Positions 46,042 through 55,172 of a DNA stretch of 64,000 nucleotides are shown here, in pieces. The first letter of the stretch is position 1. Each line of letters begins with the position of its first letter. The position numbers were made by a program, and so were the translations under genes. This DNA comes from Diadophis punctatus similis (taxonomy: Eukaryota; Chordata; Lepidosauria; Squamata; Dipsadidae), in the NCBI GenBank assembly GCA_023053685.1, contig JALIGW010000002.1:39764720-39828719 (forward strand), written 5' to 3'. The notes under the pieces are model-generated. The model did no database searches, had not been told where the DNA came from, and saw nothing but the letters and a program-made list of their open reading frames with translations.

Positions 46042-47340
46042 AGGCACAAATTACTTTTTTAAGTTCTCTGCCATATTTATAAAAATTTTGTGAATGAATT
46101 GCCCAGAAAAAGAAATATTTTGTAGTATTTTCTTATGTGGGAAACCAAGGAGAATGAATTATTGGAGAAAGGGCATGACATACCACACCCTCCTTGGCCA
46201 TATCATAGCTAAATGAGTATACTGTAAATTCTGGTTGCAAACAGACCTGTAAAGCAAATTTTCATCAGTCTCAATGATTTTTATTAGGAATCATGGGCAT
46301 CTACAGGAGACAACTGATGTTACATAAATTGTGATATTATCTCACAAATTACACTCTACATATCATTTATGTTACGATATCATTGATACAAATTACATAA
46401 TGTGGGTATAATGTCTTATTTGCCAGGGGAAAAATGGAAATTGAATATCCCAACACAAAATTCTCTCCCAGCCCCCCAGCCCCGCTTCTGCTTCCTCCCC
46501 CCCACTCTCTGCCAGATTTTAATGGCTCTGTCTTCATCTAGTTTCTCTAATATATTGTCCTCTAAATATGATTGGACTACAATTCCCGGGATTCCCAATA
46601 GGGCGATGCATAAGATGGGAAAGATGATGAATCTGAACTGAATTCTATTAGCACATAAGGATAATGAGAAGAAAGGCAGATGTAAAATATATAATTTAAA
46701 ATAAAAAAGTTCTATGCATTGTAAGTTCTATATAAACTTTCTGCTGAGTGCATGAAATTGGAGGCTGTATTTGCCAACATAGCTGTACTACCTAGCTTTC
46801 TGTCCCCTCATGCATTAAGAAAATTTTCTGATAAAAAGGGTTGTATTAAATTAAGTATTTTCTACCAGTTATTACAATTAAGAAGGCTCCTAATTGTACT
46901 CAGGCAAGCTAAAAATTTCCTACATAGGCATGCAGAATTTTATTTAAATTTAAAAGGTGATTTTTAGTTAGAGTGTGATAGACTTAAACTTAGAGTTTAT
47001 TTTCTTCTTGTCACTTCTTGGTTCTCAGTTTCCTCAAGAAAAAAAAGTAAGTTGAAAGGTCTCAATTCATCAGCACAGCTAATTTTTTTCTATTGATTTT
47101 CGAATCAAAAGGACTTTGGTTGTTTTAAAAGATAAACAGATAAAATCTAATGTCAGATTATGGGAAAATATCTTTAGCACAAGGAGAGGAATATTAAAAT
47201 TTCTTGAATGTTTTCTCTATTCCAATTGTTATTGAGAAAAGCTCTGCTCCACTTCATTTCTGTAATTCCTCACCCACCACCACCAAATCTATTAATGCTA
47301 AAAATGCAAATCAACAAGCTGTTTCAGACTGACAAGAATA
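46042..47340. other. Unassigned DNA
   Basis: A short stretch near 46,569-46,594 ('ggactacaattcccggg') resembles the core of the palindromic MITEs. Nothing else is recognised. Confidence 0.35.
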
Positions 47341-47852
47341 TACTGTATTTTTCGGAGTATAAGACGCACCTTAGTTTTGGGGGAGGAAAATAAGGGGGGA
47401 AATCTACCTACCAGGTATTCATCTGGCTACCGTCCTTAGTCTGTTCAGCTTCAGCACATTATTTTATCCTCTGGTTAGGGCTGAAAAGCACCACTTTTTC
47501 AGAAGGAGTAGGAATGAAAACAAGCCTGCAAAGACTTAGGGCAGGAAAAACTGCTTCGGGGGGAGTAGGAATAAAAATAAATGCAGCAAGCCAGGAAGAT
47601 CATTAGCACCGCGTTAGGGCTGAAAAGCACCGCTTTTTCAGAGGGAGTAGGAATGAAAACAAGCCTGCAAAGACTTAGGGCTGGAAAAAACCTTCTTCGG
47701 AGGGAATAGGAAGCCGGGAAGATCATTAGCACCTCATTGGGGCTGGGGGAAAAAGCTTCGAAAAAGCTACATTCGAAATATAAGACACACCCAAATTTTC
47801 AGCCTCTTTTAGGGAGGAAAAAGGTGCATCTTATACTCCGAAAAATATGGTA
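47341..47852. mobile_element. MITE copy B ('tataagacgcacc' termini)
   Basis: 512 bp with long terminal inverted repeats: 'tactgtatttttcggag' and 'tataagacgcacc' at the left, and their complements to 'aaaaatatggta' at the right. The interior differs from copies A and C. It holds a 139-bp tandem repeat (units starting 47,474 and 47,613, with a shorter third part from about 47,735). Confidence 0.85.
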
Positions 47853-48345
47853 TATTCAGTCATGGCATTCCTCTTGGCTAGGACATTAAGGTTAAGCTAT
47901 ACATAAATGTCCAATGTCATATTGGACATTTATGCATGTGAAATTTGTTCTTTACATTATCGCATTGTAAAAGATATTTATAGCTAAGGTTGTTTGCAGG
48001 AGAGGTCAAAAAAGCCAAGATAGCAACTCTGGGAGTAAGATTGCATTTGCCATTTTTAACTTTTTTTTTACATCCTCATGTGGCTCTCCTGTTTCCAACT
48101 CTAATATTCTTAATGTAGAAAGAAAGCCATAAGCATCAGTAGAAAGTGGAATGTTCTGCCATAGTGTGTCTCCTGACCCAAATATGTCTAATTTCTAGAA
48201 GATTAATTTTTTTTATCATTCCTTGGATGGATGGGTTTCCAATATAAAGCTCTGTCCAAGCCATCCAGCACAGAGGCTTCTTGGGAATGGTGTGAATTGC
48301 ATAATTTGTGTCATTTGCAGGATGATGCAATGATGCACATACTGT
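47853..48345. other. Unassigned DNA, left flank of the DIRS element
   Basis: No repeat family is recognised. The insertion target of the DIRS element is the CAT at 48,346-48,348, and the sequence resumes with 'ttgcctcc' after 54,563. Confidence 0.4.
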
Positions 48346-48358
48346 CATTCTCCATCGT

Positions 48359-48468
48359 GGGTGGAGCTAGCCGCCAAGATTGGGTATTGGCACAGCCTTC
48401 TAGCCAATGGTGACTGAGTCTGGAAAAGTATAAAAGGTGGCTCTAGGCCTAGTTCCCCCTCTTTTGAC
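48359..48468 (+). repeat. DIRS left inverted terminal repeat
   Basis: Runs from 'gggtggagctagccgcc' to 'ccctcttttgac'. Compared base by base with the reverse complement of 54,416-54,525 it is identical over all 110 positions. Outside it lie only 13 bases ('cattctccatcgt') before the genomic flank. Confidence 0.95.
48429..48436 (+). promoter_or_regulatory. TATA box in left ITR
   Basis: 'tataaaag' in the context 'aaaagtataaaaggtgg', a good RNA polymerase II TATA box. It would start transcription near the inner edge of the repeat, as needed for a DIRS genomic RNA. The identical right repeat carries the same box on the minus strand and so could drive antisense RNA. Confidence 0.65.
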
Positions 48469-48554
48469 TCAGTCATAGCCAACGACTAGTGCCATTTTCA
48501 TCAAAAATCCGAGTATCTATCCTTAATTGTTCCTGAATCTTGGAATCCTGAACT

Positions 48555-49556
48555 GTAAGTTCCCTAACGAGCCCCAGGTACCATCGCTCTCTAGCCTTGG
48601 GAGAGGCAGCTAGGCCTTAGGCCTGCTGCTGCTCGCCCCTCCAGCCGAGGCCCAATCCATCAGCAAATTAATTCCACCTTTGAAATAACATCCTTTTCCG
48701 GCCTGGAGGGAGTGGGAAAGGTCCCAAATTTGACCTCCTGGGACTGTGGTGACCCCTGTCACCACCTATAATTGGGCTCTGCACGAGGCTGGCAAGCTTA
48801 TTTGCCGAATATCCTGGATGACCGCGTGAGGAAGGCCTTACTCACTGCCTCGTGACAGTTTTTGCGCAGGCCTGGGCTCTATTTGCATTTGAACAATTTC
48901 TACTTGCCCATATTTGGCCTTAATTCTGTTCCTTAATAAGCGCAATTAGCGGTCCAACGAGTAGTTCCCCAATTCTAAGGGGTTAACTATCTCTTATAAG
49001 GCAAATAAACCTCCAAAAACAGGCAGAGAGGTAAACAAATTAAGAGACTTGCCGATCGGAGCCTTGACCCACGGCTCGGCTGAGACCTTTAAAACTCGAT
49101 TGCCTGCCTGTCAGCCCTTCCTGCAAGCCACTTGTGGCGAGACAGGGGGTCTGGAGCCATCCTCGCTAAAGAGCAGCAGCCTACGAGCCTTCGGAAGAGG
49201 ATGGACTGCTGCTGACTGACTCTGCGAGCTGAGGGAGCCTTTCTTGTCACAACCGCTTGCGGCCGTTCAGGAGGCCTGAAACAAACGTCTGCTGCATCTA
49301 CCTATTGAGAGAGGGTAAAACACCCCCCCAAGCCACTATTGTGTCCCGAGGGGGTCCCCAAAGGGGTTGAGGGGTCTGGTGAGCCCCAGAGGGAGGTCAG
49401 CCCTGGGCATACTTACGTCATGGGGAGGCGGCCGCCATTTTGAATAGACCTCATGGCCGGCCACCATTTTGGATTCACTCAGACACACCCACAGGGCCAA
49501 AAGCCTTTGTGACCTGTTTTGTTCCCTCTCATTTCTTGTCTTTTTTCCTCTCACAG
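48555..49556 (+). other. Candidate 5'-leader intron
   Basis: A donor 'aactgtaagt' (GT at 48,555) and an acceptor 'ttttttcctctcacag' (AG at 49,555-49,556) preceded by a clear polypyrimidine tract. The acceptor lies 7 bases before the gag start ATG at 49,564. Removing this segment would join a short leader made from the ITR promoter straight to gag. Inference from splice-site consensus only. Confidence 0.4.
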
Positions 49557-49563
49557 GAAAGCA

Positions 49564-49989
49564 ATGGCAGACAAGCCATCAAAGGCAAAGGCCAAGACAA
49601 AGTCTCACAGAGCCAATACGGAGGTCAGAAGCCCCTCAAGGGCCACCCAATCCTCCCCATCTAGGGATCGCTCTCCCCTTAGGGCACAATCCCCAGACCA
49701 GACGGCCAGACCACACAAGTCCAAGGCCTCAGCAAAGTCATCTGGTCAGCCAGCCTCAGGGAGCCATCGGGCTTCGCTATCTGCTCCAACACAGAACCGT
49801 AGCCAGCACCCAGCTCGATCACCCGACACGCTGTCTCTGGACAACGTTTCACTGGGCAGAGCTGAACCTGAGGTCTGGGGTCCCCAGCCGGTCATCGAGG
49901 GTCCCACTCAGGGGCGCAAGAGACAGGTCACCAGGGGGGATCCCCTTCAATCCAGGGAAGCACAGGACCGCATGGCTGCTGCCATCAAA
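49564..49989 (+). pseudogene. DIRS Gag-like N-terminal fragment
   Basis: Starts at 'atggcagacaagcc'. The first 140 residues are rich in Ser, Arg, Lys, Pro and Ala ('SPSRDRSPLRAQSPDQ'), as in the basic disordered start of DIRS Gag. I chose this ATG over the in-frame one at 49,519 because it follows the candidate splice acceptor and the basic segment starts there. The Gag core is absent: the frame passes directly into reverse transcriptase at about 49,985, a sign of internal deletion. Confidence 0.6.
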
Positions 49990-50588
49990 CATAACAAAAT
50001 CAAAATGCACACCCTGCAATCAATTCTGGCAAGTGTTCTGAAGGGAGATCTACTCACATCCATAGATCTCTTGGAGGCTTACCTCCACATCCCAATTCGG
50101 CCATCTCACCACCAATACTTATGGTTGTGCTATGCAGGGGTGCATTATAAATATGGGGCACTTTAATTCGGCCTATCCTCGGCACCAAGGGTATTCACCA
50201 AGGTTCTGGCTGCCCTGACCGCCCACCTACGGTCTATTCCCATCAGGGTCCAGTGCTACCTGGATGACATCCTCATCTCCTCTGCCTCTCCTTCTCAGGC
50301 TGAGAGAGATGTCCAGGTGGTGTTCACTACCCTCACTCATCATGGTTCCTTGGTCAATCGGACCAAGCGCCAACTCATTCCCTCCACCAGAATCGTTCAT
50401 CTGGGGGCCATTATTGACTCACTGGAGTGTAAGATGTACCTGTCCCAGGAATGGAGAGACAGTCTATTGGACTTAGCACAGCTAGTTCTGCGCCAAACTT
50501 CGGCTCCACTGAACCTGTTACCCTCCCTCCCAGGCAAGATGATCTCTGCCATCCACGTTACTCCAGGGGACCCAGAAACTGACAGTTA
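49985..50588 (+). pseudogene. DIRS reverse transcriptase, partial
   Basis: The frame reads 'KMHTLQSILASV', motif A 'GDLLTSIDLLEAYLHIP' (50,044-50,094), then a TAA at 50,164-50,166. It continues in the same frame with 'FGLSSAPRVFTKVLAAL' (motif B region) and the active site 'CYLDDILIS' (YLDD at 50,257-50,268). The N-terminal fingers are deleted. The C-terminal part ends at a TAG at 50,586. The TAA replaces the Pro usual before FGL. Active-site Asp residues are intact, but the protein would be split. The enzyme copies the element RNA. Confidence 0.9.
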
Positions 50589-51755
50589 GTGGCTAGGCCT
50601 TAGCAGACTCTTTTCTCCTCTGCTGGAACTAATTGCCTCAGGAGACAGTCAGCCATTTTAGGAGTGCCTCGTGGGTGGCTGCCATTTTGAATTACACAGG
50701 ACCACCCACTTCAAAAAAAAATTTTTCCCCTCTTTTTTCTTTTGAGGCCTCCTTTACTTAACTTGCCTTCTGTGCAAGGGCTGACAAGAGCCAGCAATCT
50801 GGCAAGGCTCCTTTGATCCAAGGCCCTGTCTGTACCTGTCTCTGGTGCCTGGGCTGTCTGCTTCCATTTGAGCTTCTCTGCATTGCTCGGCTTGTCTTCA
50901 GCCTGGTAAGTGTGCAGGCAGCCTTTGAGAGTGCCGGTGACCATCTTGAAGCCTCCCATAAGGTGGCAGCCATTTTGATTGCCCTCAGAATTGAAGGCAC
51001 TAAGGGCGTGGCCATTTTGTTTCAAATACCAAAAGTGGGCAGAGACCATTTTGAAGCCACATCAAGGGTGGTGGCCATTTTGGATGCCCTTTCTTGCCGG
51101 CACTAAGGGCGTGGCCATTTTGTTTCAAATACCAAAAGTGGGCAGAGACCATTTTGAAGCCACATCAAGGGTGGTGGCCATTTTGGATGCCCTTTCTTGC
51201 CGGCGGCAAGATGGGCAGTGGCCATTTTGAAAGACCAACTAAGGGTAAATGCCATCTTGTTGGCCTCATTTAAGGGCAGTGGCCATTTTAAGTGACTGTT
51301 TGGACCTACTAATTTACCCAGGCCTTTTTGAGGCCTACCTTGTTGGCAGAGGCCTTTGATAAATATGGATACTGTTATTTGAATTAAGCTGACAAAAATT
51401 CAGATTAGCTGTCTGTAGGTCTGCCTCAGGAGTACCTGTTAAAGCATGTTCAGGTATTCATATATCACAATAACAAGCCAAACATATCAACTTAGAATGA
51501 AGATTCTATCTATATTTTAAAAATGGCTTGAACAAGGGCTTTCAGCAGAATTAGAAGTAGTAAGTTACAGATCTCACATAAAAGGAACAAATCAGCCTAG
51601 TGAGCATTCACTCCAGTAACAGTTTAAAACCAAGCTTTTTTCTGGAGTCTGTGAGCCCAGCATAACTGGAACTATATACAAACTATCAATTTTTTCCAGT
51701 ATTTGAAATATCAGGATTTTTTTTTTCATGAACTGAACTTTAAGACAAAGAGAAC
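50589..51755 (+). other. Non-coding insert or replaced segment with clustered CCATNTT motifs
   Basis: Between reverse transcriptase and RNase H, where thumb/connection coding sequence should be, lies sequence without polymerase homology. From 50,652 to 51,285 it holds about 13 CCATTTT or CCATCTT motifs, all in the same orientation, most as '(G/A)(G/C)CCATTTTG'. Two more are at 49,433 and 49,465 in the 5' leader and one at 48,492 just inside the left ITR. CCATNTT is the core of the YY1 site. The rest, 51,300-51,755, is AT-rich and unrecognised. Confidence 0.6.
50997..51202 (+). repeat. Perfect 103-bp tandem duplication
   Basis: The unit starting 'gcactaagggcgtggcc' at 50,997 is repeated at 51,100 without a difference. 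Each unit contains three CCATTTT motifs. The identity suggests a very recent duplication. Confidence 0.9.
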
Positions 51756-52174
51756 ATGATTTGTAAATTGGAGTTGAGTTTTAAAATGATGCCTTTTACA
51801 AAGGAAATTACCCAATCCAGAGTACTTTACCCTACTCATTCCTACCTAGCATCCCCCAGGAAGGGGAACCTAGGGGACAGGAGTTCCCTGGATGCGAGGG
51901 AATTATCATTAGCTCCCTCTGGCATTTGGAACCAGATAGCCCCACACTCCAGACAGCTCCACCCACAAGCCAAAATCAACCTGCTGCTCAATCATCAGCA
52001 GCTCAAGCAGATGTCCAAGGTAGGTCAATGGGGTCCATGGTGGTGATGCGTCATTCATATTGTCCCATGGGCCCACTTACCCTCCAGGGACCTCCAATGG
52101 CTCCTTCTCTCCTACCAGCATCAGGGAAGAGCCCATTCCCCAGTCAAAGTGAGACTCCAGCCCTCAGTCAGGAA
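51756..52174 (+). other. DIRS internal sequence of unclear coding status
   Basis: The GC content rises again and a 96-codon frame (51,756-52,046) is present, but no polymerase motif can be read. It may be decayed Gag or connection sequence moved here by rearrangement. Confidence 0.3.
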
Positions 52175-52640
52175 GTCACTGATTTGGTGGACCACCTCTG
52201 CAATCAACAGGGGCACCAGCTTCCTTCCCCCACGACAAATCATAGTCACCACTGATGCCAGCCCATCGGGTTGGGGGGGCACACGCGGAGGCGCAGGTGG
52301 CACAGGGCACATGGTTGTTAACTGAGACGACCCTCAACATAAACGTTTTGGAACTACGTGCTGTGTTCCTTGCCCTGTAGCAGTTCAGGCCTCTTCTGGA
52401 AAACTCTCATGTAATGGTCCTTACTGACAATGTGGCCACCAAGGCCCACATAAACAGACAGGGTGGGACCATGTCCGGACAGCTGATGTCTGAGGCCATG
52501 CAGTTGGGGCTATGGGCAGAGCAACACCTGTCTCTCTCTGCTGAACATATCTCTGGGGTAAACAACATCAGGGCGGACTGGCTCAGCCGGAACCAGATAG
52601 ACCATTCTGAGTGGAGTTTGCACCCAGATCTTTTCCGCCA
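52175..52640 (+). pseudogene. DIRS connection and RNase H domain, broken
   Basis: Reading across frames gives 'RQIIVTTDASPSGWG' (first catalytic Asp), 'NINVLELRAVFLAL' (catalytic Glu), 'VLTDNVATKAHINRQGG' (second Asp) and 'HISGVNNIRADWLSRN' (last Asp). A G-run near 52,270-52,277 causes a frameshift and a TAG at 52,378-52,380 interrupts 'LAL-QFR'. All four acidic positions remain. RNase H would remove element RNA from the RNA/DNA hybrid. Confidence 0.88.
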
Positions 52641-52929
52641 ACTTGTGCGTAGGTTTGGTCAGCCAATAATGGACCTTTTCGCCACCCCGGGGAATGCCCA
52701 GCTGGCCAGGTTTCTGTCCCGGTATCAAACTCAGGGGGCGGAAGGAGTAGATGCCCTCCGCTGCATCTGGCCTAAGGGGTTGCCTTACGCTTTTCCCCCC
52801 ATCCCCATCATCCCGCAGGTCATCCGGAAACTTCTGGAGGAAAGAGCCGAGGTGGTACTTCTGGCACCTGACTGGCCAAGGAGAGCTTGGTATGCCGACC
52901 TGGTCTCCCTGTCGGTCTCACCCTCATGA
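52641..52929 (+). CDS. DIRS Dam-like methyltransferase domain
   Basis: The open frame from 52,414 to 52,929 continues past RNase H with 'QPIMDLFATPGNAQLARF', then 'YAFPPIPIIPQVIRKLL' and 'EVVLLAPDWPRRAWYADL'. The order D-L-F-A...N, (x)PP(x), VVLLAP resembles the phage-type N6-adenine methylase domain reported in DIRS elements. The NPPY-type catalytic motif reads FPPI, as far as I can judge typical of vertebrate DIRS, so methylase activity is doubtful. Its role in the cycle is unknown. This domain is free of stops. Confidence 0.75.
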
Positions 52930-54095
52930 TCCCTCCGACAGAGTGGTCGCTGGTCCAGGGGTCAGTGCAGCATCCAGAGCCTCACTGGTTGCAACTGACC
53001 ACCTGGCGCTTGAGCGGCTCACTCTGAGGAGCCGTCAGATCCCTGAGGACATCATGGAGGTCTTGCTTGACTCTCGCAGACTGTCCATGCAACGTATTTA
53101 TGCAGCCTCTTGGAAGGCTTTCTGCTCCTGGTGTGCTAGGGAGGGCTATTCCCCACTGGATCTTTCGGTCATAAACGTCCTTCAATTCCTATGCCAGGGG
53201 CTAGTTAAGGGTCTTTCCCCAAGCACCCTCAAACGCCAAATAGCTGCCCTATCCACAGTGCTGTTTTGCCCCTCTCTGGGAAAACTCTGCTCACCCCTTG
53301 ATCTCCAGGTTCCTTAATGGTGCAGTGAATAGATGCCCTCCTGTGGTGCACAGGTACCCCACCTGGGACTTGTCCAAAGTGTTACTAGCACTCACGGGGG
53401 GTGCCTTTGAGCCCTTGCAATCCATTCCCCTGGGCCACCTGACGTACAAGGTGGTCTTCCTGGTGGCGGTCACATCTGCCCGTCGCATCTCCGAACTGGC
53501 AGCCCTTTCTATCAGAAGTGACCTCTGTGTTTTCCAACAGGACAGGGTAGTATTGCGGTTGGATCCCACCTTTCTGCCAAAGGTAAACTCTTACTTTCAC
53601 CGGGCTCAGGAGGTGGTATTATCTTCCTTTTACCCTTCTCCATCCTCAGACATTGAAAGACAGTGGCACCTCCTGGACGTGAGGCGCGCACTGGACACTT
53701 ACATACAAAGGACCTCTGCCTTTCGCAAAACCGAGGCCTTGTTCGTATCTTTCCGCCACTCTTCATTGGGGCAGAAAGCATCCTCAATCAAGGTGGGTCA
53801 GTGGATTCGTACTGTCATTAACATTGCATATGAACAGATGTCTTTACCACGACCCACCAGGATTACTGCCCACTCCACACGTAGTGCGGCCACCACTGCA
53901 GCTTGGAACACGAGGGCTTCCATCGAGGAGATCTGCAGAGCGGCCACATGGTCCTCTCCAATGCCGTTTGTCCGGCACTACAGACTGGATGCCTTTGCCT
54001 CTCAGGAGGCTGACTTTGGGTGCAGGGTACTGGAACAGGTAACATTGGAGGGCGGCGGCCCCAGCCAGAACCAGGAGGCCCACCCTAGGGACTGA
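52925..54095 (+). pseudogene. DIRS tyrosine recombinase, one frameshift
   Basis: The N-terminal half is in frame 2 ('SMQRIYAASWKAFCSWCA', 'GLSPSTLKRQIAALS') up to about 53,285. The C-terminal half is in frame 3 from 'HPLISRFLNGAVNR' to the stop at about 54,095. The catalytic set is complete: Arg in 'SARRISEL' (53,481-53,486), 'HSTR' (53,871-53,882), Trp in 'ATWSS', and Tyr in 'FVRHYRLD' (codon 53,979-53,981). The enzyme would integrate the circular cDNA. A single frameshift near 53,285 separates the core-binding and catalytic domains. The start overlaps the end of the preceding frame, as usual in DIRS. Confidence 0.93.
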
Positions 54096-54110
54096 ATTAC
54101 TTTGGTATGT

Positions 54111-54204
54111 CCCAATCTTGGCGGCTAGCTACACCCACGATGGAGAATGAGACGTTGTACTTACCTGAGACGTCCATTCTCGTCGGGTGGAGCTAGCCGC
54201 CAAG
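54111..54204 (+). repeat. DIRS internal complementary region
   Basis: 54,111-54,149 is the complement of the outer left end (one mismatch), and 54,147-54,204 is the complement of the outer right end including its 35-base extension. They meet at 'atg', the complement of the CAT found at both borders. The region thus spells the end-to-end junction of a circle and would template it during replication. Confidence 0.95.
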
Positions 54205-54367
54205 TCCTTCCCTTCTACTCGTGTTCTGGCTGGACAAGGGGATTCAATTCTTAGTATAGATCATTAGGTATATAGGTGTAGCAATATAGCTTGAATTTTT
54301 CCTCCCTGCATATAGGTAGTTAGGATAGGTATTTAGCAACGTTATTGTTCTCCCATGTTGGAAAGTT

Positions 54368-54373
54368 AATAAA
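54368..54373 (+). terminator. Poly(A) signal of the DIRS element
   Basis: 'aataaa' in 'gttaataaaatgtg' lies after the recombinase stop and 42 bp before the right ITR, a plausible 3' processing signal. Confidence 0.5.
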
Positions 54374-54415
54374 ATGTGTTTGATGATGGCACGTCGAGTC
54401 TGGCATTTGTCCCTC

Positions 54416-54563
54416 GTCAAAAGAGGGGGAACTAGGCCTAGAGCCACCTTTTATACTTTTCCAGACTCAGTCACCATTGGCTAGAAGGCTGTGCCAATAC
54501 CCAATCTTGGCGGCTAGCTCCACCCGACGAGAATGGACGTCTCAGGTAAGTACAACGTCTCAT
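54416..54563 (-). repeat. DIRS right inverted terminal repeat with extension
   Basis: 54,416-54,525 is the exact reverse complement of the left ITR. The extension 54,526-54,560 ('gacgagaatggacgtctc...') is absent from the left side but present in the internal complementary region. The border CAT is at 54,561-54,563. Confidence 0.95.
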
Positions 54564-54788
54564 TTGCCTCCTTCGGTTATAAATTAGAAACAAGTTCCTG
54601 CTCACTCAATATTCAAGTAGAAGATTATAAATACCTAAGTGAGAAGTAGGTGACTCTAGTATTGCTTTCTATTTAGTCATAGTGGACTTCCCACATTAGC
54701 AGAGAATTGAATTAGATGATTTTTTAAAAACTTAAATGTCATCTGAGCAGAAAATATTTTATAAATTCTATCCTCCTCCTCCTCATCC

Positions 54789-54822
<34 letters not shown>

Positions 54823-55070
54823 GTTTAGTAATTAAACTTTTGGACAGAAACTAGGGACACTATGGTATCTAACATCAGCTATAGAAGTTAAGTAGAGATT
54901 TTGTGCCAGTTATTCTTTTAGCTTATTCTATCCCACATGATGGTTGTGGAGACAAATTGAAGGAAGACATGTTATATAAACCACCCAGAACCCCTTTAGG
55001 AAAGGCAGGATATAATTAATTTGTACCTACTACCCAAAGGTCATCATCATTACACTCTGTGCTATAATCT
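54564..55070. repeat. Right flank with CTC and ATC microsatellites
   Basis: Mostly unassigned DNA. A short CTC run and about 30 bp of (ATC)n lie at about 54,768-54,822. Confidence 0.7.
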
Positions 55071-55172
55071 CCTCCTCCCCCTCCTCCCCCCTCCTCCTCC
55101 TCCTCTTTCTCTTTTTCCTCCTCCTCCTCTTTCTCTTCCTCTTCCTCTTCCTCCTCCTCTTCCTTTTTTACC
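55071..55172. repeat. Polypyrimidine (CTC/CTT)n tract
   Basis: About 100 bp of CTCCTC and CTTCCT repeats. The Pro/Leu-rich frame across it is translated repeat. Confidence 0.95.

Larger units (their letters stand above)
48346..54563 (+). mobile_element. DIRS-type tyrosine-recombinase retrotransposon
   Basis: A 6.2-kb element with the complete structural signature of DIRS elements: identical 110-bp inverted terminal repeats (48,359-48,468 and 54,416-54,525), a longer extension outside the right repeat than the left, and an internal complementary region (54,111-54,204) joining the complements of both ends. It encodes reverse transcriptase/RNase H, a Dam-like methyltransferase and a tyrosine recombinase. 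DIRS elements replicate through a circular DNA that the recombinase integrates without target duplication. In accord, only the trinucleotide CAT is shared at the two borders. Coding capacity is broken (internal deletion, stops, frameshifts), so this copy cannot move alone. Confidence 0.95.

Noticed and set aside
49564..49989. Ser/Arg-rich protein resembling a host SR splicing factor
   Set aside because: It continues in frame into reverse transcriptase and lies inside the DIRS borders, so a Gag fragment is the better reading.
50652..51285. Regularly spaced motifs resembling a CRISPR-like or satellite array
   Set aside because: Spacing is irregular outside the single tandem duplication, and this is a vertebrate genome. 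The motif cluster is reported as possible regulatory sites instead.
48359..54525. Terminal repeats as LTRs of a retrovirus-like element
   Set aside because: The repeats are inverted, not direct, the element encodes a tyrosine recombinase and no DDE integrase, and there is no target duplication.
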